A stretch of DNA of 64,000 nt, from contig NC_065551.1 in the NCBI RefSeq assembly GCF_022605725.1, positions 32,364,001-32,428,000 on the forward strand, read 5' to 3'. The position numbers and the translations under genes were made by a program. Shown one piece after another: positions 49,394 through 58,600 of the stretch. Source of the DNA: Anthonomus grandis grandis (Eukaryota > Arthropoda > Insecta > Coleoptera > Curculionidae). How positions within the stretch are numbered: the first letter of the stretch is position 1; each line of letters begins with the position of its first letter. A model generated the notes under the pieces. The model did not search any database and was not told where the DNA came from. It worked only from the letters and a program-made list of their open reading frames with translations.

Positions 49394-49526
49394 AGCCACG
49401 TCCTTATATAGAACACTAGGTAGTAGTAACGTTTTCAGTTGCTACACTACGCACTGTAAAATAAAAGATAAGAGAAAACTACCTGTCCTAACCCAGACCC
49501 TTCGCTCTAGGGATCCTCATTACGTT
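49394..49526 (-). repeat. DIRS 3' inverted terminal repeat (shared 133 bp)
   Basis: Begins AGCCACGTCCTTATATAGAA and ends GGATCCTCATTACGTT on the + strand. It is the exact reverse complement of 54,118-54,250 by eye. Unlike the 5' ITR it is extended outward by 52 bp (49,342-49,393, including GACTTACCTGTAAGGAAG), as in DIRS-1 where the two ends differ in length. Confidence 0.95.
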
Positions 49527-49581
49527 GAAGTGCTAGTAATGAAAAATTTTTTGGGGCTGGGAAACCTTTCGGGAGGGCTGC

Positions 49582-49693
49582 TCTATATAAGGACGTGGCT
49601 CTTCATATAATACAGATTGAACTTCCTTACAGGTAAGTCGTTTAATCTTATATTATATTTCATAGCCACGTCCTTATATAGAACACTAGGTAG
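49582..49693. repeat. DIRS internal complementary region (ICR)
   Basis: 49,582-49,652 is the reverse complement of 49,342-49,412 (outer 3' end). 49,652-49,693 is the reverse complement of 54,221-54,262 (outer 5' end). The two halves meet at one base (49,652), reading AATCTTATATTATATTTC across the junction. This equals the two element ends joined head to tail, meaning a stored copy of the circle junction. It lies 55 bp inside the 3' ITR. Confidence 0.93.
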
Positions 49694-49980
49694 ATGTTTA
49701 AAGTAACGAAAGTAAAAAAAAAATTTTCCTTTTGTAATAAAATGTTCAATAAATACAAGAATATATGTAAGTTTATTAAACTACAAACCACAAGATAAAG
49801 ACTTTTACAAAATTATAACGAAGTGTAAGGAAAATTTTACATAATAACTCTAACAACCAAAAGAAAGTATTACGTAATAAAAGGCTAATAATAACAAAAA
49901 TATAATAATTCTTCATAGTAATAATCAAATATCGAAAATAACAGCATTTCATACTTATAACACAACATAAAGGTTCATAT
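49694..49980. other. DIRS non-coding DNA between the recombinase stop and the ICR
   Basis: AT-rich sequence downstream of the recombinase ORF in element orientation. No further ORF. It probably holds the 3' untranslated part of the transcript. Confidence 0.6.
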
Positions 49981-50964
49981 CTAAAGAGTCAAAATTCTCT
50001 TTCCATAAGATTCCTCATTACACATAGGTCTGCAATAAAATTTTGCAAAAGTACCTGAATTAGGTGTCCACCCAGCCATCTTTCTAATAGTTTCAATATC
50101 AATACCACTTAAAAAACCTGCTGAGGTGGAAGCATGTCTAGTGCTATGGCTAGAAAAAATTGACGTGTCTATACCGGATGAACTTAAAACTGATTTAATC
50201 CACCTTGCCAAAGTTTGATTAGATGCTTTGTGATATGGTTTTTTAATTGTTATAAATAAACTTATAATATCACCTCTTAAAGATTCAGTCACTTTCAAAT
50301 ATTTTTCTAAAGTTAACGCAACGCAAAGTTCTGGTTTCTCCATAAACCTAGGAATCTTTAAAACTGGCTGAGGGCGATTAGGAGCTGAAGTTTTTAAAAA
50401 AGCGTCTATTGATATTTTAAAAAAGTCGTCAACTTCAATAATGTTAGAAACATTAATAGCAGCAATTGTTTGTACTCTATGAGAAGTAACTAGGGCAATT
50501 AACGTTATCAGTTTAAGAGTAAGTTGCTTAAAAGTAAGTGTCTCTAAAGGGTATAACTTAGCCAAAAAATCTAATACTATTTTAGGATCCCAAGTCTGGT
50601 TATATTTAGGAAAAACAGGCCTTAGCCTAAAAACTCCTTTAAAAAATCTTTTCAGTATGCCATCCTTGTCTGCAATATTAAATAAAATTTTAAGTGCAGA
50701 TCTATGGCAATTTAAGGAATTATAAGACGCGCCGTTTGCGAATTCTTCATTCAAAAACGTTAAGATATTGTTTAAACATGGTTCAAATATTGGAAACTCT
50801 TTAAGCTTACAAAAATTCCACCATTTTGTGAATGATGAATTGTACTGTTTCATAGTATTCCCGCTAAGAGAATTTAAAAGAATCGGAATATGTTCTATAT
50901 CTATTTTCCTCTGCGTATAGGCTTGGCGGACAATCTCCCGACAACCAGGGTAATTCTGCTCCAT
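49981..50964 (-). CDS. DIRS tyrosine recombinase
   Basis: 327 residues with an ATG start (MEQNYPGCRE). An N-terminal SAM-like core-binding part (about 30-110, NTMKQYNSSFTKWWNFC) is followed by the catalytic part. The catalytic set is complete: Arg163 in SHRVQTIAAI, His273 and Arg276 in SSHSTRHAS, Trp299 in MAGWTP and nucleophile Tyr310 in FAKFYCRP. This enzyme integrates the circular DNA copy of a DIRS element without a DDE integrase, so no target duplication is made. The ORF begins inside the end of the RT frame (overlap 50,901-50,964, different frame), a compact arrangement usual for DIRS elements. Length and residues suggest an active enzyme; activity is inferred. Confidence 0.95.
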   Translation of the reverse strand: MEQNYPGCREIVRQAYTQRKIDIEHIPILLNSLSGNTMKQYNSSFTKWWNFCKLKEFPIFEPCLNNILTFLNEEFANGASYNSLNCHRSALKILFNIADKDGILKRFFKGVFRLRPVFPKYNQTWDPKIVLDFLAKLYPLETLTFKQLTLKLITLIALVTSHRVQTIAAINVSNIIEVDDFFKISIDAFLKTSAPNRPQPVLKIPRFMEKPELCVALTLEKYLKVTESLRGDIISLFITIKKPYHKASNQTLARWIKSVLSSSGIDTSIFSSHSTRHASTSAGFLSGIDIETIRKMAGWTPNSGTFAKFYCRPMCNEESYGKRILTL

Positions 50965-52760
50965 AAGGGGTGGCTTTGTCTACAAGGAGATAAGATAAGA
51001 TTAGGGCTCGGTTTGAAATATATTGGTTCTGAAATTAATAGTTTCAGAAACAGGGGATACCAATACTGATTTTCCCAGTCAGGTAACACCACAATACCTT
51101 CAGCTTTGTCATCATAAATTTTATTTAACATCCTTCCAACAAGTGGAAAGGGAGGAAAAGCATAAAAGGACAAAGAGGACCAAGAAACAGAGAAAGCATC
51201 TACTACACAAGATGCCGGATCTGGTTTCCAGGAGAAATATATATCACATTTGTGGTTTAAATAAGAAGCAAATAAGTCTACCTTTGGTAATCCAAAACAA
51301 GCAACAATATTATTAAATGCGTTATTGTTTAAACAATATTCTGTCTCGATATCTTTAATTCGTGACTCTCTATCAGCAATTACATTCTCTTTTGATGCAA
51401 TATACGAAGCTTTCACCCAAATATTTCTATCTTGACACCACTCCCAAAACTGTTTTGTTAACAAATGAAGATGAGAATACTTCGAACTACCCATTCTATT
51501 AATAAGAGAAATAACGGTTTTATTATCGCTCCTCAACAAAATATCGCAATTAGAGGCTTCTTTGGCAAAACTTTGTACAGCTAAAAAAGCTGCTGTTAAT
51601 TCTAGAAAATTTATATGTCTATTTTTCTGAGAATGGTCCCAAAATCCCTGAGCATACTTTTCCTCGCAGGCAGCACCCCATCCGTAAGTAGAGGCATCTG
51701 CAAAAATTTCCATTGAGAAATTATTATGATGCATCTTATTTCCAGATAAATAGATATTTTTTCGCCACCATCTTAAATCTTCACGACATTCTTTATTTAA
51801 TGAAGTAAAAGAATTAAAATTTTGACCTGATTTGCGTAAAGCTTCGGATTTTAATTTTTCTAATCGTTTTGTATATAACCATCCTGTTGTAAAAGCAGGA
51901 CAAATAGACACTAAATATCCGATTAACCTTGCTAGGTCACGTATTTTAACCCTTTTAAATTTTTTAATTGATTTAACATAAGCTAAGGATTTTTTAGCCT
52001 TATCATTGGGCAAAAATATCTTTAATTTACAACTGTCCAAATCAAAACCTAAAAATTTACATTTTTGGGCAGGTACAGATTGAGATTTATTTAAATTTAT
52101 GTGAAAACCTAAATCAGAAAGTAAGTTAGAAGTTATATTGAAATTTTCTCTACATTCCTTTTCTGAATTATCAATTATTAAAAAATCATCTAAATAATTT
52201 ACTGAAGTCAACCCTCTAGATCGCAAGAAAGACATAATAGGTTTAAACAATTTACAAAATACGTATGGCGCTGTGGATAAACCAAAAGGTAGACAGGTGA
52301 ATTGAAATAAATCATCTTTAAATTTAAATCTTAAGTATTTACGACTCGACTTAGCAATAGGAATGTAATAATACGCGTCTCTTAAATCGATACCGGCCAT
52401 GAAAGAATTTTCAGATATTAAGTCTTTAACATTTTTTAAATTTTCTAACTTAAAATGTTCAGTGAAAACAAATTTATTAAATTTCTTTAAATTTAAGACA
52501 AAACGGAAATCTCCATTAGGTTTGGGAACTAAAAAATATGGTGATAAAAATTCACCTTTTTTATGACTACAGCTCTCAATAGCCCCCAACATTTTAAGGC
52601 GATTAATACTGGCCTCTAATCGAGTAACCTCTTTACTAGAGAACCCAGCAGGTAAAATTTTACCCTGATGCGGCCTTGAGTTCAAAGGTATAGAGTATCC
52701 CTGAACCCAATTTAAAATTGTGGGATCTCGAGTAATTTCTTGCCATTTATGATAAAACAA
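50901..52760 (-). CDS. DIRS reverse transcriptase, RNase H and downstream DIRS domain
   Basis: Numbering is from the TTG codon at 52,758-52,760, giving 619 residues. That TTG is not a true start: the frame is open upstream to a TAA at 52,953-52,955 with no ATG and contains the family's VNPTLIAGRIRLFYHKW stretch, so the protein is probably made as a Gag fusion or by a -1 shift. RT (about 40-260) has Asp125 in GIDLRDAYYYIPI, FTCLPFGLSTAP and YLDD (189-192). RNase H (about 349-465) has Asp355 (FADAS), Glu387 (NFLELTA), Asp412 (RSDNKT) and Asp463 (IADRESR). A C-terminal part (about 490-580: VDLFAS, SWKPDP, YAFPPFPL, WYPLF) is the conserved DIRS region described as a DNA adenine methyltransferase-like domain. 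All catalytic acids are present and no stop or shift interrupts the frame. Confidence 0.95.
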   Translation of the reverse strand: MFYHKWQEITRDPTILNWVQGYSIPLNSRPHQGKILPAGFSSKEVTRLEASINRLKMLGAIESCSHKKGEFLSPYFLVPKPNGDFRFVLNLKKFNKFVFTEHFKLENLKNVKDLISENSFMAGIDLRDAYYYIPIAKSSRKYLRFKFKDDLFQFTCLPFGLSTAPYVFCKLFKPIMSFLRSRGLTSVNYLDDFLIIDNSEKECRENFNITSNLLSDLGFHINLNKSQSVPAQKCKFLGFDLDSCKLKIFLPNDKAKKSLAYVKSIKKFKRVKIRDLARLIGYLVSICPAFTTGWLYTKRLEKLKSEALRKSGQNFNSFTSLNKECREDLRWWRKNIYLSGNKMHHNNFSMEIFADASTYGWGAACEEKYAQGFWDHSQKNRHINFLELTAAFLAVQSFAKEASNCDILLRSDNKTVISLINRMGSSKYSHLHLLTKQFWEWCQDRNIWVKASYIASKENVIADRESRIKDIETEYCLNNNAFNNIVACFGLPKVDLFASYLNHKCDIYFSWKPDPASCVVDAFSVSWSSLSFYAFPPFPLVGRMLNKIYDDKAEGIVVLPDWENQYWYPLFLKLLISEPIYFKPSPNLILSPCRQSHPLWSRITLVVGRLSAKPIRRGK

Positions 52761-52798
52761 TCTTATTCTACCAGCAATAAGAGTTGGATTTACCTGAT

Positions 52799-53350
52799 CT
52801 AAAACCTGTTTCGATTGTTGTAATTGTATTTCCGAACTTTTATTCTGTCCGACTCGTGGTAGTATCTCCTCTTCGGATTCTGATGTCTGTATTCCGGCGT
52901 GTCCCCCTTCTTCTTGAAACGATTTCTCGAAAACGGGCGCTTGAAGTTTAAATTACTGCGAGAAGTAGTGGGTTGTTCCAATTTCTTTTGGTCCATCTTC
53001 TGCCTTTGCAAACCCAATTTGAAAGAATTTTTCTTTAATTCATTGGCTGCTCTAGATCTTTCGTTAAAATCTTCGCCGAACAGCCAAGAGTCCGTTTTTG
53101 CTTCATTAGCCACCTTTAAAGCGACTGGATCTCCAATTAAGGGGTAAATTTGATGTTTTCTGTGCATGGATAGTAGAAATTGGACCTCAGACAATACCTT
53201 TGCTACATCGACCAGGCTTTTACTGATCTCTCTAGGGTTAATTATACTGTCATCTTTAATTAGAGAATCCACCGTGTAACCCAATAGACCTAAACCTTTT
53301 CCCAGCTTAGTTTGTAATCCTGCCAAAAAATTGTCTTTTTTGGCATCCAT
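52799..53350 (-). CDS. DIRS Gag-like protein (C-terminal part or short form)
   Basis: 183 residues from ATG (MDAKKDNFLAGLQTKLG). The start and the middle (WLFGEDFNERSRAANELKK) follow the C-terminal half of DIRS Gag proteins. The tail is rich in Arg, Lys, Asn and Tyr (RNRFKKKG, NPKRRYYHE) and suits nucleic-acid binding; there is no CCHC zinc knuckle. The frame is open upstream of the ATG for ten codons to a TAA at 53,381-53,383. Beyond that TAA the same frame continues open to a strong splice acceptor at 53,458, so the true Gag may be longer. The 3' end overlaps the RT frame by about 154 nt in the -1 frame. DIRS Gags are usually longer, so this form is short for the family. Confidence 0.85.
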   Translation of the reverse strand: MDAKKDNFLAGLQTKLGKGLGLLGYTVDSLIKDDSIINPREISKSLVDVAKVLSEVQFLLSMHRKHQIYPLIGDPVALKVANEAKTDSWLFGEDFNERSRAANELKKNSFKLGLQRQKMDQKKLEQPTTSRSNLNFKRPFSRNRFKKKGDTPEYRHQNPKRRYYHESDRIKVRKYNYNNRNRF

Positions 53351-53383
53351 ATTGCTTAAAACTGATGCAATTTTCCGGGTTTA

Positions 53384-53457
53384 TTTTTGGTGCGTCAAAG
53401 ATCTGGTAGAGCGTCGTTTAGAAACTTCAAAAGAACATTCTTCGTCGCTTGAACTAC
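53384..53457 (-). CDS. Possible second exon of the DIRS Gag leader, ends at in-frame TAA
   Basis: Follows a strong acceptor (TTTTTCTTTGTCTTCAG) at 53,458. Joined to the exon at 53,958 it keeps frame and encodes a Ser/Asp/Glu-rich then Arg-rich stretch (SSSDEECSF, KRRSTRS) before TAA at 53,381-53,383. The TAA is in the same frame as the Gag ATG 30 nt further on. A second, weaker acceptor (GCATCAG, 53,364-53,370) is also in frame and would skip the stop. Splicing is inferred from sequence only. Confidence 0.5.
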
Positions 53458-53574
53458 CTGAAGACAAAGAAAAAGTCTTTTGCTAAATTTGTCAAGTGCC
53501 TAAAATCTACTTTGTATGGCATTAAGACATTTCAGCTACATACATAGCCAGAAGATAATTTACTTTTGTACTAC

Positions 53575-53622
53575 ATACATAGTACATTGCATATACATAC
53601 ATATACATACATATACGTATGA
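53575..53622. repeat. TACATA microsatellite
   Basis: Repeats of TACATACATA with CATATA variants, inside the predicted DIRS intron. Confidence 0.8.
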
Positions 53623-53840
53623 CGATGACATAAAATATAAAAATCAATTGCATACACAATCAATAAATTTCAACAGAAAATATTAACTGTCCTAAACACA
53701 ATACCGCATACACGGTTGTGAACTCCATATCTTTAAACTCGATGAACGAAAAACTCAAAGCAAAGGGAGTCTATAGCGATTGTTTTTGTCACATCCCCTT
53801 CCAAGGCCAATATACCATGAACTGCATACACAGCTGGTAT

Positions 53841-53870
53841 CACAGATGTAAATAGCTATTTACATCTGTG
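53841..53870. repeat. Perfect 30-bp palindrome
   Basis: CACAGATGTAAATAG is followed directly by its exact reverse complement, with no spacer. The neighbouring bases do not extend it. It lies inside the predicted intron of the DIRS leader and is unrelated to the ITR or ICR. It may be a protein-binding site or a remnant of a hairpin-forming insertion. Confidence 0.9.
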
Positions 53871-53957
53871 CCGTAATCTAACGGCGACAATATGCGGTTC
53901 GAAAAAATGGGCTTCAAACATTCAAATAAACTGAAAATAATTAAATTATGTACTTAC

Positions 53958-54036
53958 TTGAGTCAGAAGATGAATCATTTTCTAAAAACTGTAATAAACG
54001 ACGTTTAAAACTCTTATTTTTCGATCGTTTCGGCAT
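53958..54036 (-). CDS. Predicted first exon of the DIRS Gag leader
   Basis: ATG at 54,036 followed by MPKRSKNKSFKRRLLQFLEN and an acidic serine tail, ending one base into a codon at a GTAAGTAC donor. The exon is 79 nt. Very basic start, then acidic. It is the first ATG downstream of the 5' ITR in element orientation, and its phase fits both candidate acceptors. Splicing not proven. Confidence 0.5.
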
Positions 54037-54117
54037 TTTATAACACTCTTAAAAGAACTGATAAATCAACAGCGAATCGCGGATAGAAAGAATACAGTGT
54101 CGCGTGCGACGCACTGA

Positions 54118-54250
54118 AACGTAATGAGGATCCCTAGAGCGAAGGGTCTGGGTTAGGACAGGTAGTTTTCTCTTATCTTTTATTTTACAGTGCGTAGTGT
54201 AGCAACTGAAAACGTTACTACTACCTAGTGTTCTATATAAGGACGTGGCT
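54118..54250 (-). repeat. DIRS 5' inverted terminal repeat (133 bp)
   Basis: Exact reverse complement of 49,394-49,526 by eye. The element extends 12 bp further (ATGAAATATAAT, to 54,262) where identity to the ICR ends. The element promoter is expected in or just after this repeat, because transcription must run leftward into gag. Confidence 0.95.
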
Positions 54251-54262
54251 ATGAAATATAAT

Positions 54263-55670
54263 TAATAAAATTTCTCCATATTTAAATGAGAGCAACTAGG
54301 CCGCAATAATGACTATTATTATTTTGCATTTTCCCAGAGAGCCCTCTCCGCCACTTTATCTCTAATCTTTAATTTTTTTTCACCACAATTATATATGGCC
54401 TTTGCATATTAATTTAATAAATAAAAAGAGACACACACAGACACTTTATGACGCTATATATATGCTTTATTCAAGACGTCGTTAAAAACCATACGATGTC
54501 ACGACGCTATTTAGTATCAACATTTCGTCGAAATTTACATACCGAGATACAAAGGAGATAAGTACCATCCAGCGTAAATTTCATTTCTCTCTCGTACCAA
54601 AAGTGTTATAAACTGCGTTTACCGTTACGTTCATGGGATGTAGGTCCTGGCGGAGATGTTGCCGAGAGGTCATAGGTGCTTTTCTAGCCAAACGAGAAAT
54701 CTTCTCTCTCTTTTGCTTTGACACTTTTTATTAAGAAATTCAATAGGTTTCACAACGTATCAATTGAAGGCAACCTTAACGCGTCCGAACCCGGTAATTT
54801 TCGAATAAATTCGGTAATTGCCGTAATTATTTTAAGAAGAAAAAAACCGGTAAGAAAATTATCGGCGGTGAACTTATACGTGAGAATGTTGATATAATTA
54901 TAGAAGAGCGAGAGAATGTATAATGGCATTTTTATTATTAATCACTTAATACGTAATTTGACAGGCGTTGGATTTTTTTAACAGTCCAGGGTGGGCCAGA
55001 ATTAGATGATTATATAACCGTTAATTTTAGACAACATTTTTTTCATATAGGTCCTTTACAAGTAATAATAAATAAAAATTATTTTATAAGAAGACACTGA
55101 AAACCCTTTTAATTAACTCAGAAAACACGTTGCTTCTTTGCTTTTGCATCAAAAAGAACGACACTCCATTATTATTCATAAAGCGTTCTCTAAGCTTGAG
55201 CATTAATTAAATTTATTCTAGAAAATGTAATTAGTCATCTATATTTTTCATTGTACTTCCAACCCAGTGACGTCAATCAAATATTCAAAAGTAATAACAC
55301 AATGCTTATTGTTTAAGCGACTTTGAAGAATAACCATAAGCCACTAATGGCATTGTAACTTCTTGAAGGATAACATCTTGAATATTAAGAAAAAAAGTGG
55401 CACATTTGGTCTCGGCTTGAACTTAAGTCGGGTTTTTTTGTTTCATTTTTCTACTACACGCGTGCCTTATGATATTTTGGCAACATTTGCTCTGCGGAGA
55501 TTCGTTATATTACGTGTGGTTTTTTTACTTCACGTAATTCTAGCCAGATATAACAGTTTAAGTTAACGATACATTTTCGTTCAGTTTATTGCACAAAAAA
55601 GCCCTTTATATTATGTTTCAGAAGTGTATCAAGTAATAAAACCTTGTTAGGTATGAAAAATTAATTGCTT
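54263..55670. other. Low-repeat island right of the DIRS element
   Basis: 54,430-54,960 is unique and locally GC-richer (ATGGGATGTAGGTCCTGGCG near 54,634). 55,100-55,600 is also unique. No frame longer than about 35 codons in the GC-rich part matches a known domain; the frame at 55,363-55,566 is unconvincing. Candidate conserved non-coding DNA or a terminal exon/3' UTR of an unseen gene. Confidence 0.35.
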
Positions 55671-55674
55671 TGTT

Positions 55675-58600
55675 TGTAGTTGCCTGGAATAAATAAAATA
55701 ATAAATTCCTATAACAATAAATTGAAATATATTTTTTTTAAATTTTGAAAATGTTGATGATGAAACTGCTATTAATTTATTTGAAATAGTTTATTAATTT
55801 TACTGCCTGAAAATTACAAAAAAAAAACACTTTTCAAGTGCCTGGAATAAAAAAAATATTAAATTCAATGAAGAAAATTAAAAATATTTTGATGTGTCAT
55901 AAAAATAACTAGAAATTTATTTAACAAAACTATTTTTTGTGTCAGAATGTTTTGGAAAAATTATTTTAATTTATTTAAAATAATTTATCCAACTGCCTGT
56001 AAGTATTGCTCTAATGCCTTTTACTGCTTTCGATTCATTTGAAATAGTTTATTTAACTCCCTCGAAGAATTTCAAAATTAGTTTGTCATAATGTTAGAAT
56101 ACCTGAAAAACTGAAAAAAAAAATTTTTCAAGTGCCTGGAATAAATAAAAAATGCGAAAAATTTGTCCAGGCAGTTGGAAAATTTACAAAAAAAAATTAA
56201 CATCATATATGAAAAATTAAAGAAAAAACGTTTCAACTGCCTAAAAAAAGTTTTGAAATTTTTTTTAGACAGTTGAAATATTGGATATTTATTTTTATTT
56301 TCCAGGCAGTTTAGGCAAAGTTGGAAGCATGCTGGAAGAATCTAAAAATTAATTAAAATGCCAAACTGCTTGGAAAATTTTAAAAAACACACTTTTCAAA
56401 TGCCTGGAATAAAATTTAAAAAAATCCGAAATTTTTTAAAAAACATAAAAATCTCTTATTATTTCCTTATTATGTGACATTTTTTTGTATAAGAGCGATT
56501 TTTAATTATGATATATAGATAAGCAAGTTCTTCCAAAAAATGCAAAAATAACTTGAAATAATAAAAATTTTAAAATGTCTAACTACCTGCAATTATTTTA
56601 AATAATTTTATAATTGCCCTAATGAACTTGATAATTAGTTTAAATGTTAAAATGCTGAAAAAAATTTAAAAGAAAAACCCGTTTCAAGTGCGTCGAATAA
56701 ATAAATATAAATAAATACAAATATTTCTTTCAGGCAGTTAGAATATTTTAGGAAAAATTCACATAATGCATGAAAAATTAAAGAAAAACTATAATTAATG
56801 TTTTTTTTTTAATTTGAGTTAGTTTTTAATGCCGATGAAATATTTTTTTATTTATTCCAGGCAATTCAACAACTTCAAGTGCCTTGTAAAGAAAATACTA
56901 CTACACGCAATCAACTGCTTAAAATAAATAACATAATAAATTAAAAAATTCATTCCTTTCATTAAGTTCAATATCGTTTGTAGTTGCAGTAGTTTGTAGC
57001 TGCCTGGAATAAATAAAATAATGAATTCCCATAACAATATCTTGAAATTTTTATTTTGAAAATGTTGATGATGAAACTGCCATTAATTTATTTTACTGCC
57101 TGGAATAATTAAATTATTAAATTCAAAGAAGAATATTTTCATGTATCACAATAATAACTGCAAATTTCTTTTAAAAAACTGTGTGTAGCTGCAATTTTTT
57201 TTATCAATTTCTCTTAACTGCCTGGAAATATTGGTCTTATGCCTTCAACTGCTTCAGTTTATTTAAAATTATTTATTCAACTGCCTGGAAGAATTTAAAT
57301 ATTATAGTGTGAAAGTAAATATTATAATATTATAAGTACCTGGAATAAATAGGACATATGAAAAATTCGCCCAGGCAGTTGGAATATTAAAAAAAAAACA
57401 AAATTAACATAAATATTTTTTTTCAGGCAGTTGAAATATTGGACACTTCTTTTTATTTTCCAGGCAGTTTAGGCAAAGTTAAGCAATTTTTCTTATAATA
57501 TAACTGCCTGGAAATTAAAAAAAAAACACTCTTTAAGTGCCTGGAATAATTAAAATATTAAATTCAATGAAGAATATTTTGATATATCACAATAATAACT
57601 GAACATTTATTTAAAATCATTAATCTAACCGCCTGGAAATATTGGTCTAATGCTTTCAATTGCTTCAAGTTATTTGAAATAATTTATTCAACCGCCTGGA
57701 AGAATTTAAATGTTAAAGTGCCTGGAATAAATAGAAAATATGAAAAATTCGTCCAGGGAGTTGGAATATTAAAAAAAAATTAAATATAAATAATTTTTTA
57801 TTTTCCAGGCAGTTTAAGCAAAGTTGATCAATTTTTCTTCCAGACAGTTGAGATAAATTTGCCAAACTTTAGAATAAATTTTTTTTAAATTATATTTTGT
57901 TTTTGCATGTAATTAGGTTCATTGTTTGATTTATTCCAGGCAGTTAAGACCCAAACGAATTCAAAACAATTTTTGTTATGTATTAAGGTCAATTGTTTTT
58001 TTAAAATTTGAGTATGAAAAATTTTTATCTTTATTCCAGGCAGTTGGATAAATCATTTTAAATAATAATTTATCCAACTGCCTCGAAGTATTAATTTAAG
58101 GCTTAACTGCCTTCACCTTATTTAGAATAATTTATTGAACTGCCTTAAAGAATCTAAAAAAATCTCTTATCATTGCCCTATTGTGCGATAGTTTTTTGTA
58201 AAAGCGATTTTCAATTAGGATATTTAAAGCAAGTTCCTCCAAAAAATGCAAAAATAACTTGAAATAATAAAAATAATATTTTAAAATTTCTTCAACTACC
58301 TGAAATTTATTTTAAATAATTTTTTAATGCCTATAAAATATTTTTTTATTTATTCCAGGCAGTTGAAGTTATTCAAAAGAAAAAATAAATAAGCTACCCA
58401 CAATCAACTGCTTAAAATAAATAAAATAATAAATTTAATGGAAAATATTTTTATGTGAAATTTATATTTTTATATATAATACTAGCTAGGAATATATTTT
58501 TAAAAACTGCCTATAAATGCCATTTTTTCGTCAGAACATTTTGAAAAAATGATTTCAATTTACTTAAAATAGTTTATCCAAGTGCCTAGAAATATTGATA

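Larger units (their letters stand above)
53458..53957 (-). other. Predicted 500-bp intron of the DIRS leader
   Basis: Donor GTAAGTAC at 53,957 downwards and acceptor TTTGTCTTCAG ending at 53,458 agree well with consensus. It contains a (CATATA)n-like microsatellite (53,575-53,622) and a perfect 30-bp palindrome (53,841-53,870). Spliced introns are known in some DIRS elements. Confidence 0.55.
49342..54262 (-). mobile_element. Complete DIRS-type tyrosine-recombinase retrotransposon, 4,921 bp
   Basis: Architecture in element orientation (- strand): 5' ITR, gag, RT/RNase H, tyrosine recombinase, internal complementary region, extended 3' ITR. The ITRs are identical by eye over 133 bp. The internal complementary region pairs with the outer 71 bp of the 3' end and the outer 42 bp of the 5' end, which is the DIRS hallmark used to rebuild the circular intermediate. 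No target duplication flanks the element, in keeping with recombinase-mediated insertion of a circle. RT, RNase H and recombinase residues are all present and those frames are unbroken. It sits antisense to the CLCA-like gene, probably in its intron. Identical ITRs and open frames argue for a recent insertion, though ITRs may also be homogenised during replication. Confidence 0.96.

Noticed and set aside
51023..51316. 97-codon + frame inside the DIRS RT region, and the similar one at 52,899-53,147
   Set aside because: Both are antisense shadows of the RT and Gag coding sequence.
54600..54720. Possible terminal exon in the GC-rich patch right of the DIRS element
   Set aside because: The best - strand frame is about 33 codons with no recognisable domain and no clear acceptor.
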